Assembly: GCA_047967505.1 (NCBI GenBank)
Contig: CM106541.1
DNA length: 64,000 nucleotides
Origin: Dipteris shenzhenensis
Taxonomy: Eukaryota > Polypodiophyta > Polypodiopsida > Gleicheniales
Strand: one strand, 5' to 3'
The position numbers and the translations under genes are program-made. The notes beneath the pieces were generated by a model. That model was given only the letters and a program-made list of their open reading frames with translations. It did not search any database and was not told the origin of the DNA. Below are positions 23,556 to 34,660 of the stretch, one piece after another; the stretch's first letter is position 1, and the number at the start of each line of letters is the position of its first letter.

Positions 23556-23978
23556 TAGCGGGATCCTGGCGAGGGAGTGATCGATCATAGGTGCCTCCGT
23601 CTTATTCTCCCACGTGGAGGGTCACAGTGCAGCCGGCAGCTCATGAATGTTGCGTTGATGATGTGGCATAGTGTCATGGGTCGATGCGTCGAAAAGTTGG
23701 AGCAGCCGATGAATCACATGGCGGGGCCGCGGACCAAATTTTGGCAACAGGTTGATTGAAGCACTTAATATGAATAGGAGGGGGGGAGCAAGGGACAAGG
23801 GGGGGGCGGGGTTGGCTGATTTTCTTTCTAAAGAATACGGCGAGCACCGGAGGTCGCGAGTCGGACTTCAAGGACTTTCCAATCGGAAAGTTCGACCACG
23901 GTTCATTCCCCCCCTGTGGAGGGCCAAAGAGAGGTGGTCCAATGATTAACCTTGGGTGAAAATTGTAATTATGGGCAT

Positions 23979-24150
23979 GTTTTGTGTTAGTTGGATTTAA
24001 TTCTGAGCTAGTTATTTTAATTGTGGAGTTTAATTAGAATTGTATGTTTTATGTAGTTGATTTAATTAAGCAATAGTTAGTTTAGTTAGAATTGTGTGTT
24101 TTGTGCTAGTTGGATTTAATTGTGGGCCAGTTAGTTTAATTGTGGACTGT
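23979..24150. repeat. Imperfect 120 bp tandem repeat
   Basis: The phrase tttgtg(t/c)tagttggatttaatt...ttttaattgtgga occurs at about 23979 and again at about 24099, with related tagttgatttaatt phrases between. AT-rich and non-coding. Confidence 0.75.
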
Positions 24151-24193
24151 TTAGTATGGTAGGCTGAAATTTGGGGCATATGGAGTAGGGGAG

Positions 24194-24280
24194 GCCTTTC
24201 CTTGGAGGAATCCGGCCAGATTTTGGCGATCGGCTAGGGGATGGAAGCCAAAATCCAGCCATATTCCAATCAGGAAAGGC
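24194..24280. repeat. 34 bp inverted repeat (hairpin)
   Basis: Left arm 24194-24227 (gcctttcct...gattttggc) pairs with right arm 24247-24280 (gccaaaatc...aggaaaggc) at 26 of 34 positions across a 19-base loop. The shape resembles the core of a miniature inverted-repeat element, but no target duplication was recognised. Confidence 0.75.
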
Positions 24281-27158
24281 TGACATGTGGCCCCCTCTGG
24301 CCGTCAAGGTTCGCTATGAGCTCACTATGAGGAACAAAGTGCCTACCCGATGGTGATAAAATCCATTAATGAGCAGTAGGACAAGAAGAGCCCATCCTAG
24401 TGGGAAAGCAAGGTTGGTTGCCCATGGATACACAAACTTTGGGCTTGACTTGGCAGTTAGGCACGTAGTGTGTAAAGCATTCACCGGTTGTAATTCCTGT
24501 ATTAGTTGTCATTGGTTGAAATGTTTGATCATGGTGAGCACCTACTGAGTGTGTAACAGCCCTATATACGGTGATGGCTGGCAAAATTTGAAAATATAGG
24601 AAAAACGATGGAGAGGCGGCATGATTTCCACCCACCTGAGTTGGCTACCCATGTTCAAATCCTACAAGATGTGTCCTGCTGCCTATCTCAGTGAATGTGC
24701 CCTCATAGTAGACCATGGGTGTGTGAGTGGGACAAAAAATACTGGTGAAGTGGCCCCCTTGATGAGAATTTAAAACCCTAATGCTCTACTCTTAGCTTAG
24801 CTGGGTTAGTCCACTTTTCTTTTTCAATTGAATTTCTCAATTGATAAATAAAGGCCTTTTCCCTTTAGAAACTAATATTTTTTGAGATCCAATAGGTCCC
24901 CCCAACTCAAAAGAATATTGATGATGACAAGCGATTTCTTTTTATATAACTATTCTCATTTTCGAAGTTCCTCCTTACCATGTGTGCTTCCACAAAGCTT
25001 AGCTTATCTAACCTTATCTGCCACACGAACACACCTTGCTCTCAAAGGGTATCGTTTCATCACATATTCATAAGCTACAACACACCATTTTCCACTAGCT
25101 GCAACATGCCACTTCGTCCTTAAGGCCCATGCTTCCATTAAAGGCCACTTTACATAATCACAACTGTGCTTCATGAGGATGAGGATATCCTACCATGACA
25201 TGGTGGGTGGGCCTCATGAGCTTGCCATATTCAGCCACATCTACACCAAGTTGAAACCATGTTGAGATTCACTGACCTATGACTTCTTCATCATAAGAAA
25301 CATTAATTCCTACCTCTTCATGCAAACTATTGGGTCTGTCAATGTTCTATGTTAGAAATTTAAAGACAACTTGCCACCAAGGGGATTGACGGTACACATG
25401 AAATTCTATGATTGCATGTTCACTAGCATTGTACACACCATCATTAAAATGTCACCTTGTACCCAAAGGATGCCTCATATTATTCTTTAATGGTGACGAA
25501 CAATTGTGGTCATAATAAACTAATCACGTTTGAATGGATTTACAAAAAGTTAGAACCCCATATACCAACTTTAATGGAAGTAATTAAAATAGCGATTGGA
25601 TAACTAAAAGAATAGAGAGCTGAGGGCTACAAAAGAAGAAGATGACAAAAGTGGATCAAGAGTGCTGATGTAGATAGTGAGTTCAAAATGACAAGGATAG
25701 CTCTGACCTCTATCACAATAGATAGGCACCACTTTATGCCATGTCGACCATTCCACCTTAGTCCCTTTTTAAGGCACTTCACTCATCTTTATGAGCAAAT
25801 CATTGTTTTAAAGGCTTTTCTAATTGTTGTTCATAGTGGGCGCATATTCTTTTCAACTAACACTACATGATATTCTCAATTAATAGATTGTTGGGTATTG
25901 AAGTAAGGAAACAAGCATAGCAAAGTTCTAAGGGGGAGTCGAGTTGTTTGTCTAAGGCATTATGAAGGTATGGAAATTTTTTAAAGGAAAACTTTACTAC
26001 TGCATTGGCCCCCTCTTCCATTTTTGCCAATGTCCATCCTCTTTGGATTCCTATTAAATACTTTAGTAATATATTTATTCTCCATTTTTAATATAATATA
26101 TGTTGATAGACCACGGTGCATTAAAATTCTAGCATTTCTCTCAGAATATATCCTTTTTTAATATCCCACCCCACATACACATCCAGAGTCCATGGAAGCA
26201 AGATATGTGCTTCTCAAACATGATGAATTAATATGTGGTAAACAAAAATAAGCATTTGCTATGTTACCTCACTAGCTATACACAAATTTGGAAACATCCT
26301 TTCAGTTTCTATTATCGTTGAAGGACCTTAAAATATATATTTATTCCATACTGACTTGCTAGTTTCAACCTTTCCTCATACAAGATTTTTTGAGCATCGT
26401 TATTCTTTAGATCCTCATTTATGAACCCTTAATATGATAGATTGTCACTTTTTTCAATAGTACATCTGGTGATCTGGCAACTATGCTTTCAAATGTCCCA
26501 TCTACTTTTCCTCATAGTATATCTTCCTATCGTGAGCCATAGCCACACATGTCCAATTTCATAAGAGCAAATTTATATTCACATAATTGATTGTAAAAGT
26601 ATTAATTTGTATATAGTAACCTGTGTCTTCATTGTAGCATTCATCAAAGAAATCGGTAGAACAACCCCAGAGCAACGCAATAGCATAATAAGCTAAAGTA
26701 GCCTTTTTCTTATATAATACTATTGAGATATATAAAGTTTTTAATATTCTAGATCATGCAAGTTGGATAAGGTTTCGAACATATACTAGATAAAAATGTC
26801 GCATTTTGATTTTGCCTTTAATAACAAAATTTCATTTTGTACTTTCTTAGGAATATCTTGCTTGGTTGCATTTCCCCTCAAGTTTTAACTCATCTACACA
26901 GCTACCCATATATTACTTCCTCTTTTGATTCTCCTTAAAAGACTTAAATATAAACTTCTTTTTATACTATATGTAACTTGGATATCTTTATGTACTTTAG
27001 ATATTCGTTCAATTATTCTCTTAGAATATATTTATCCATTGACATTGCTCACCTAGGTCTAGCTTCTATTGACATAATATGTGTGGTTCACATAATGATT
27101 ATTGATGAAATATGAATTTGTCTTTAAAAGCATGTGTTTTCATGCTTTTGCATTCATC

Positions 27159-27160
<2 letters not shown>

Positions 27161-27248
<88 letters not shown>
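27161..27248. repeat. Compound (CT)n(AC)n microsatellite
   Basis: About 26 CT dinucleotides run directly into about 18 AC dinucleotides, an arrangement mirrored (as the reverse complement) by the (TG)n(AG)n tract at 7833. Confidence 0.98.
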
Positions 27249-27250
<2 letters not shown>

Positions 27251-27395
27251 TCTTTACATGTGGACTCTTTGTTGATTACCTTAGTATGATTCATATTTTC
27301 TCTAGGGTTTTCAATGGCAAATAGTCCTTATCTTCATCCACATACACACCATTTTCTGGAACTATATTTCCATGCTATAACAAAGTTATGTGGCT

Positions 27396-27447
27396 TGTGT
27401 GTGTGTGTGTGTGTCTCCGTCTCTCTCTGTCTCTCTCTCTCTCTCTC
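27396..27447. repeat. (GT)n(CT)n microsatellite
   Basis: A GT run followed by an interrupted CT run (ctccgtctctctctgtctctc...). Confidence 0.95.
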
Positions 27448-30089
27448 ATTTATGCTTTTGTAATGTGTGCAACCCAATTTCCTCTAAGAGAACTGGGACC
27501 TCATGAGAGTAGAACCGCATGTTCTAAGACCATAACTACAATCAAAGCGCAATCAGCAACACATCTCAACCCTCTTAATATTCCCTAACTTAATGGCAAA
27601 ATGGATCCACTATTAGATTGCTTCCCATGACTCTAACAAAACCCATACCCCTACTTTCAAAAATCAATCACCAATACATGGCATCGCCAGCCTAGCAAAA
27701 AATTGGACAATAGAAACATGTGCCTTTGTACCTAGTAACAACAATTGCTCAATAGAAATAGGTGCCTTTGTACCTAGTAACAACCCAATAGATCCCATAT
27801 GTGCTAACACCAATGCAAAATTAGATGGATGAACGCTATCCATGATGCAAAGTGATAAGACAAGATAATAGGGAAACCTTACTTATAGATGCACAAACTT
27901 TTGTAGTATCTTTTAAATAGAATTGGGACCCTCATGAATTGTGTGGCCCAAAAAATAAAACCATGCTTCCATATCATCCTTACCCTCTCATCAAATCAAT
28001 GATTATCTTTGGGAATCAAGAAAATACTCTCAACAATGAACCTCATAACACTGGAAACGTCTGCCATCAATTGCTCCCTTAGCAAAGATAAGCTTGGACA
28101 ACCCATATAGAATATCCCATGGTAATCTAGAATCCAAAGTTTGCATGCGGTTAGGATAGCTAGCAACTAAGTTTGACAATTCAACCTACAAATAACATTG
28201 TTAACCAAATCAAGACAAAAATTCTAATATGGTAGGTAAACACACCATATTATGAAGGCAATTGAATGCAAATAAAATTGAATTTTCAAATATGCCACTA
28301 GTAAGCTAGCTTTAGCTACCACACCTTGCCATGTCAATGTGATACCTTCTTGTTTTTTATGGAGCACATTCTCTAGGAGCTACCGCCATTTCTTCTCTCA
28401 CAACTTCAAGCTTATGAGTCTTCTCTCTCTACTTCAAGCTCATGAGTCTACTCCAACCTCCTTAATGACCGATGCCATTTCCAAGTCTCATGCAACTTCC
28501 ATGTCTTTGCTAGTTGTTGCTTTAGATGTCCCCATTCTTGAGTCAATTTTCTATTATCTTTGTTGAGCTCTAATTCTTTGCTTACTACCCTAAGTCAACT
28601 AAGTGTCTTGCCTTGGCCTTCAGTCCTTCACAAGATTTTCTATGCTTGATGCCACCACTAACGCTCCACTAACGACTAGTTGGCCTCTAAGTATTGATTG
28701 GAATCTAAGTTGTAAAAAAAAGATTGGTCATTGTTAGGTAGTGTTTTTGATGGTACTAATACTTGTACATTATAACTTTTCATAATAAGAGATATTATTG
28801 GTTAGACACAAATCTATAGTCCTTGGGTAATGATTTTCAATTGATATTTGATAGGAACATTCCCACCTTAAGTAGAGGATAAAGGTTGTTATTAACCACC
28901 TTGCTACCGACAATCCTTTGTTGCTAGGTGACCTCTCATTTCCATAGGCATAGCACCATGGACTCAGGCCTTTCTTATACATTGTTGAAAGTGTTTGATC
29001 ACCACCATGAGACACATTTAGCTTACTTTAGTATAGTAGAATAGATTCCTCATCTAAGAGAAGGGATCAAAGGTCATCAAAATCCAACTGATTTTTATGA
29101 CCTAGCACCATAATGATGGAGAAACCATATCAAACTCTTGTGGAAGCTTCATGAGGTTAAGTGCAGCCAATTGAGCACATGACAAGGCGGCACCCATTAC
29201 CAATAGCTAGTCATGGATAACCTTGGTATTCATTAGAAATGGTTGCATAGAGCTACCTAAAAAAAATTAAGACTATATAACTGACCCTACATTGTTCTTT
29301 GTGAGGGATTTGAATGTTGTGTGACTTTGTGAGAGTAGTTACCGCATTAGGTGTGAGTGGGAGAAGTTTTGAGAAGTTTTGTGAATGGGAGGTGAAAGGA
29401 GGAATTCAACTTGTAGTTTGTTTTGGCATGTTGCACTATGCATACTATTCAACTTCATGAATAACTCGTGAGAGCCTATCATTATTCACCTTTTGGATTC
29501 ATTTTCTCTCTACACATGCATACAAAACACAAAGGTTGCATGTGTTTCTTTCCAAACTCTCTTGGATGTTTCCATTGTCAATCCTAGGGGTGTGACTAAC
29601 ATAGTCCACAAAGCCAAAGTACGAAGGCATTAAAGCCTTAGAAGGCCGAAGGCTTGCATGGAAGCCCAAGTTGCACAAAGTAAGGACACAAGCTAGTGAG
29701 CCTATCTATTGCCACTCTTAGACTCAATTCTATGGCCACAACTAGCCTCTACCTTTAGCCTTGCCTCTGCCTTTACTCAACAATTGATGGTTTCCTTTAC
29801 ACTAAAGATTGCCTTGTCTCAATTGTAGAGCACTTGCAATAGTCCACTATCATCCTGACTCATCTTAGTTCCACTTTGTCCTCAATGCTTTAAATTTCCA
29901 AAGCCACAAGCATGCGGTAGATCTAGTATAGAAGTGATAGACACTAGCATATTACATTCATGAACTAGTAGCAGAAAACATCTGTCACTTGCAATATCAA
30001 CACAAGGCCAAGGTGCCACATGGCACACTCCATCCACATCTGCAATCTATGTCACCCTACCACATCAACAATGTGTAGATGTTTCTCTT

Positions 30090-30560
30090 CCTAGAGTGAC
30101 TCATGATCCAAATAAAATAGATTGGCATAAGAAAGATAAATATGCCTCTCATTCAATAAAATGAAATGTACAAGATGTCACGGCCAGACAACTCCATACA
30201 ATGAAAGCATCAAAGGAAGCATGGGATATGTTTGTAATCCCATAAGAATCAAACAATATTTTAGTAGTTTGACACTAAGAGATTAAATCAATCAAATCTT
30301 TTGACACAAATGGAACTAGGCATGCTTATCTACCATGGTTCAAGGACATCAACATCCAACTTGTACTAGCAAGTGAAATAATGAAATATGAAGAAGTAGT
30401 CCAAGTCATCCTCTTGGACAGGGCCATGAGAACCTAGTTCAAAGTCTTGTTATTCAAATATAAGTGTCTACACTAGGAAAACTACAATCAAGATTATTAG
30501 AGAACAATTGAGAGCCCAAACAACTCAAACCGATATTAGGCAAATCAATGAGCAAGACTT
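30090..30560 (+). pseudogene. Copia gag remnant
   Basis: Plus-strand translation resembles the Copia gag (UBN2-type) domain: DPNKIDWHKKDKYASHSIK, then TMKASKEAWDMFV (matching the ..S..EAWD.L motif) and HAYLPWFKDINIQLVLASEI followed by QVILLDRAMRT. There are several stops. No zinc knuckle is clear downstream, so only the first half of gag remains. Confidence 0.4.
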
Positions 30561-31060
30561 TTCAAATTCAACCATAGGTAAAGAAAGAGGCAAATCATCT
30601 ACAAGGGGGGTGGACATCAACATCAACATCAATCTCTCTTACTATATGCACATAGCAGCTTTTAATGATTTGTAGATTTGAATTACATTGGCAATCTCAT
30701 GAAGAAGGTGAAACAACATGAAGACCGGAAGCTTCTTCTCTATTATCGTCTATGTCGATCCTATAGAGAGAAAAATCAAACCCAAGAGGGAAGGAGGTGA
30801 ACCCAAAAAAATAAAATAAAATAAATGCGAAAAAGAGGGAATGATGAGGGATCTGAAGAGGAAAGCATGGTGGGGCAGGCTCCTGAAAGGGACACTAGAA
30901 GAAGGTCTCCCTGAGACTGCCATGGTTTACCGAGGATAGAATAAGCTCTATCTATAGGAATGACGAAAAAGGAGAAGATTCCATAGGCAACAATGATTGT
31001 AGCACTTTCAATAACATGGAAAACGAGGAAATCATCAGCATTAGCATTAAAGAGAAAATT

Positions 31061-31198
31061 ATTAGAATAGAGGGAATTCTTCAAACATAGGAGACTTTCA
31101 GGGTTGACAAAATTCATTAAGAAGACGTCATTAGAATAGAGGGAATTCTTCCAACATATGAGACTTTCAAGTTTGAGATAATTCACTAAGAATCATGT
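31061..31198. repeat. 69 bp tandem duplication
   Basis: Units starting attagaatagagggaattc lie at 31061 and 31130 with about 85% identity. On the minus strand they lie within a 136-codon ORF (31186-30776) that shows the duplicated peptide CxKNSLYSN, but that ORF resembles nothing known. Confidence 0.9.
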
Positions 31199-31204
31199 CA
31201 AGTA

Positions 31205-31575
31205 GATAGTGCAATTATTGTGACAAATGGACATTATGAAAGAGTTTTGCATAAAGAGACAACATGATCGTCAAGTACATTACAAATGTTAGCATGACAT
31301 ATTTCTCATGAATGTTCTATCATTATCTTTATCCATCACACCACCTCCACAAGGAGGTATATGAATGGTGTCAGATTTGTACAGCAGCATGCCAAAAGTT
31401 TAGTAGATCCCTGGACCATTAAGTTCTATGCCATAGCATATGGAGCCTTTGAGAGATGGATGTTGGGCCTTTGTGGAACCACTCACTTGCTCATGTTAAG
31501 GTAAATATTATTTATTTGTGGCCACAAATTATGAAACACTATGGGTAGAGTCCAAAGCAAAAGTAGCACAATTAT
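31205..31575 (+). pseudogene. Ty3/Gypsy integrase remnant, 5' part
   Basis: Plus-strand frames read RRYMNGVRFVQQHAKSLVDP (the CxxC end of the integrase zinc finger, W.....YV..C..CQ..K) and then AYGAFERWMLGLCGTT (matching the PF..W..D..GP start of the catalytic core). It is interrupted at 31580 by the gag-only element and resumes at 34196. Confidence 0.6.
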
Positions 31576-31580
31576 AAAAT

Positions 31581-31868
31581 TGATGGGATATCTCAAGGTG
31601 TATGCCTCAAGCACACCTTGGTTTCTATGTGTGAGTGCTAGAGGCACAGTTAGGTGCCCATAAGCACAGTTAGGTGGTGGAAAGCCACATAGGAGGATTG
31701 AGAGAATCTAGGAGCAGATTGAGGAGATGATTGTGGAGCTCTGAAGTCATCAGTGATGTCAGTGAGCATGTAAGAGGTGCCTACATAAGGACCTCACTCT
31801 TCTTCATTCCATAATGCAAGTATTCTGAATTTGTGTCCACTCTACTCTTTCCTTTCAATTTACCAACA
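31581..31868 (+). repeat. 5' LTR of gag-only element
   Basis: 288 bp, TG...CA ends, ending ...tttaccaaca immediately before the primer binding site. It differs from the 3' LTR at five positions, four of them transitions. Confidence 0.95.
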
Positions 31869-31881
31869 TGGTATCAGAGCC
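31869..31881 (+). promoter_or_regulatory. Primer binding site (initiator tRNA-Met)
   Basis: TGGTATCAGAGCC abuts the LTR end with no spacer, the exact Copia consensus. Confidence 0.93.
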
Positions 31882-32725
31882 ATTTGATCCCCCTTGATCC
31901 ATTTCTACCACATCATCATCTTCTTCTCCATCTTCTTCTTCACCATCTCTTCCTCTTCTTCCCAAAGTTTGCTTAAGCCTGTTCTCCTCTGGTTCTCTAC
32001 CATTTTCCACGCCCTTCCTGCTGGAGATCCACCTCGAAGGGGCGAACCCCTGGCTGAAAGGAATTGATGAATCTCTGCCTCGTTTCGTCGCCATTACACG
32101 CAGTTCGTCGACCTTTGTTCCTGCGTTTTCTCTCAGCATGCTCCATGCTTCTCTAATTCCTTTCAGAGGGAGCTAGTCCATACCTAGAGCTATCCTGTGC
32201 TAAAATCTGAGCAGCAATGGTTGCATATTCCAGCTGAAAACAGAGAAAAACTAGTCGAAAATGGAGAGACTAGCTATGGCACCCTGACGTGTTTTTGCGC
32301 CTTTTCTCCTCAGTGGACCTTTTATGGTATATTAGCTCTCTTTTGCCTCAAAAACCCCCTTTTCCTTTGCTCTGAAGAGTGAGATACAAGTCCTCCAAGT
32401 TCAGTCTTTTGATTTTGATAGTTTTGACAAGTTTTTGAAGATGATGCTACATAAGATGCTATTCTAGCATTTCTGGTTTTTTGAAGTTTTCAATAACATC
32501 AGTACAACTATGGCTTCAGCTTTGCTTTGAGTTGCTATACCTAGTTTTGATTGGAAAGCTTTCATTTTAGCTATCTCTATGAAGCATGTAAGAAAAAGCA
32601 TCATTGATTAAATTTTGGTCACTAGTCTTTGCTACATTAAATGCTTATATTTGGAAGCCTTTCAGTTGTTATTCTAGCCTTGTAAGAGAGAAAGACACTG
32701 CCCAATATCTGGGTTAGACCCTCTC

Positions 32726-33589
32726 ATGGCTACCATATTGAATATAGATAAGTTCAATGGAAAGGGCTTCCACACATGGCAGATGAAGGTGAAATTTGGA
32801 TTGATGAGGGAAAACCTCTGGGGACTTGTCAAACCAACTTCAACTGCTTCTTCTACAGCCTCCAATGCTGGAGAATCCTCAACTCCGACACGCCCAGCAA
32901 GGGATCCCGCTAGAGAGGAGAAAGCATATGGTATCATTGCTCTTGCTTTAGGAGATGATTATATTCATCACATCTCTGACTTAGAGTCCCCTTCAAAAGC
33001 TTGGCAGAAGCTTGACATGATTTTTGGTGCTAGCTCTCACCTCTCTAAATTATCACTTAAAATCTCTTTCTTTGAATTGAAGATGGTTAGTGGCACTGCT
33101 TTGGTAGCTCATGTCAATTACATGCAGAGTCTTATGACTCAACTTGCTTCTATCAACTCTCCTATTACTACAGATGATGCTATGGCAGTGTTACTTAAGA
33201 GTATGCTTGAAGATTATGATCATATAGTTACCACTTTGAAAAATCTTCCTAATCCTAATCTTGAAGGTATTATCTCTGCTCTCCAAGAAGAAGAAAGGCA
33301 CATGGAGCTCAGGAAAGGCAATGACACTGTTTATGCTATAAAAATCCAGAAGGGCAAGTTTATACCTTGCAATCACTGTGGAAAGACAAATCACCTTTCA
33401 AAGGACTGCTTCAAAATCAATCCATGCAAACACTGTGGTAAAAACAACCATCATGAGAAGTTTTTCAAAGCCAAAGCAAAGACAGAAAATGCAAATCTAC
33501 TTTCAGTTGATGTGCCTCCACTTAAATCATCTCTATGTATGCTCCAGATCTCTCTTTTTATGTTGAGTCAAGGTACTCAGCCTGGATAG
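32726..33589 (+). CDS. Gag polyprotein, intact (gag-only element)
   Basis: A 287-codon uninterrupted gag. The N-terminal half has Copia capsid features: NIDKFNGKGFHTWQMKVKFG at the start, AYGIIALALGDDYIHHI, then SKAWQKLDMIFG. Next come LLKSMLEDYDHIVTTLKNL and a charged ALQEEERHMELRKG. Two zinc knuckles follow: CNHCGKTNHLSKDC from about residue 215 is complete, while CKHCGKNNHHEKFF from about residue 234 has lost its last cysteine. Gag packages element RNA in virus-like particles. The ATG lies 857 bases after the primer binding site, so the leader is long. Closely related in design to the gag at 40010-40858. The protein ends shortly after the knuckles with no fusion to protease. Confidence 0.9.
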   Translation: MATILNIDKFNGKGFHTWQMKVKFGLMRENLWGLVKPTSTASSTASNAGESSTPTRPARDPAREEKAYGIIALALGDDYIHHISDLESPSKAWQKLDMIFGASSHLSKLSLKISFFELKMVSGTALVAHVNYMQSLMTQLASINSPITTDDAMAVLLKSMLEDYDHIVTTLKNLPNPNLEGIISALQEEERHMELRKGNDTVYAIKIQKGKFIPCNHCGKTNHLSKDCFKINPCKHCGKNNHHEKFFKAKAKTENANLLSVDVPPLKSSLCMLQISLFMLSQGTQPG

Positions 33590-33891
33590 TGCTCCAAAAT
33601 GAATGAAATAAACTATTGTGTTTTGTGTGTTTTGTAAACACCTTTGGTCACCTTATGATGTAGGCCATGTGTATGTTTTGCTCCATGGTACCTCCTGTAG
33701 ACATTGTGTGCATGTACATGCAGGGGAGATAATCATTGGAAGGTCTTTTTGTATCCCTTTTGTTTACCTTACACCCATGGGAACCCTTGCTAGCTTGAGA
33801 TCCTAGCCATTGATAGATCCATGACCACCATGAGATGGCATGAGACACCTTGTGCTAGCTGTATCCTTGACATAGCCTGAGGCATTCCCTT

Positions 33892-33900
33892 GAGGGGGGG
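33892..33900 (+). promoter_or_regulatory. Polypurine tract
   Basis: GAGGGGGGG lies two bases before the 3' LTR start at 33903, the expected plus-strand primer. Confidence 0.85.
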
Positions 33901-33902
33901 TT

Positions 33903-34190
33903 TGATGGGATATCTCAAGGTGTATGCCTCAGGCACACCTTGGTTTCTATGTGTGAGTGCTAGAGGCACAGTTAGGTGCCCATAAGCACAGTTAGGTGGT
34001 GGAAAGCCACATAGGATGATTGAGAGAATCTAGGAGCAGATTGAGGAGATGATTGTGGAGCTCTGAAGTCATCAGTGATGTCAGTGAGCATGTAAGAGGT
34101 GCCTACATAAGGACCTCACTCTCCTTCATTCCATAATGCAAGTATTCTGAATCTGTGTCCACTCTACTCTTTCCTTTCAGTTTACCAACA
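33903..34190 (+). repeat. 3' LTR of gag-only element
   Basis: 288 bp, same length and ends as the 5' LTR, followed by AAAAT, the second copy of the target duplication. Confidence 0.95.
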
Positions 34191-34195
34191 AAAAT

Positions 34196-34660
34196 TTCTC
34201 ATTGGAAAAATTTATGCTTGGTTGTATTTGGAATTCCTCACTGATGGAAGAACTTCTTTGAGAAATGAATTACTTGGGGAAATAAGTGTATGAACTGAAG
34301 ATAAATCATTCCCATGGTTGTACCTTTTTGTTGGGAAGATTATAGACACCAAGAAAAGGCTTTTCTATAAGCACTTCGCAAAAGTTTTATGGGCCTAGAG
34401 ACCACACACAAGCTATCTATTTATTTTACATCATTTCAATTAGTATATGGAACAGAAGACATTTTCCCCATTAAATTGCAAGTACATAGTCTATGCACTA
34501 CTATTGCAAGGATAGAGGGACACAAAGCTTACTTAAATGTCTACAAGAGGGAAAGAGAAGGCTCATGGAAGAAGCTTGAGGATACGAGCTATAGTAGCAT
34601 GTGACCTAATGGTGGAAGAATTCTTAAAGAAGGGGGCCGAGCACTCCTAGGGCACTCCTT
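34196..34660 (+). pseudogene. Ty3/Gypsy integrase remnant, 3' part
   Basis: It continues the integrase interrupted at 31580. AKVLWA-stop-RPHTSYLF corresponds to the DALWAYRT..K segment, and the ORF at 34389-34604 contains FQLVYGTEDIFPIKLQVHSL, the F.LVYG.E...PIE...PS motif. Stops make it inactive. Confidence 0.7.

Larger units (their letters stand above)
24281..30089. other. Long AT-rich region without a recognised gene
   Basis: No exon, transposon domain or RNA gene is supported. It holds the two compound microsatellites listed separately, and ORFs here are short and do not resemble known proteins. Related phrases gaactgggacctcatgag (about 27490) and gaattgggaccctcatgaa (about 27922) hint at a decayed dispersed repeat. 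Confidence 0.4.
31581..34190 (+). mobile_element. Complete gag-only LTR retrotransposon (non-autonomous Copia type)
   Basis: A 2,610 bp element is flanked by the 5 bp target duplication AAAAT (31576-31580 and 34191-34195). It has two 288 bp LTRs beginning TGATGGGATATC and ending TTTACCAACA, a primer binding site TGGTATCAGAGCC directly after the 5' LTR, an intact 287-codon gag, and a G-rich polypurine tract just before the 3' LTR. There is no protease, integrase, reverse transcriptase or RNase H: only about 310 bases separate the gag stop from the 3' LTR. The LTRs differ at five positions (about 98.3% identical), so insertion was fairly recent. It sits inside an older Gypsy integrase. Comparable gag-only elements (TR-GAG, BARE-2-like) depend on a partner for pol. 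Confidence 0.93.

Noticed and set aside
30776-31186. 136-codon minus-strand ORF with hydrophobic segments
   Set aside because: It contains a recent non-coding tandem duplication, has no homologue I recognise and lies between decayed retroelement fragments on the other strand.
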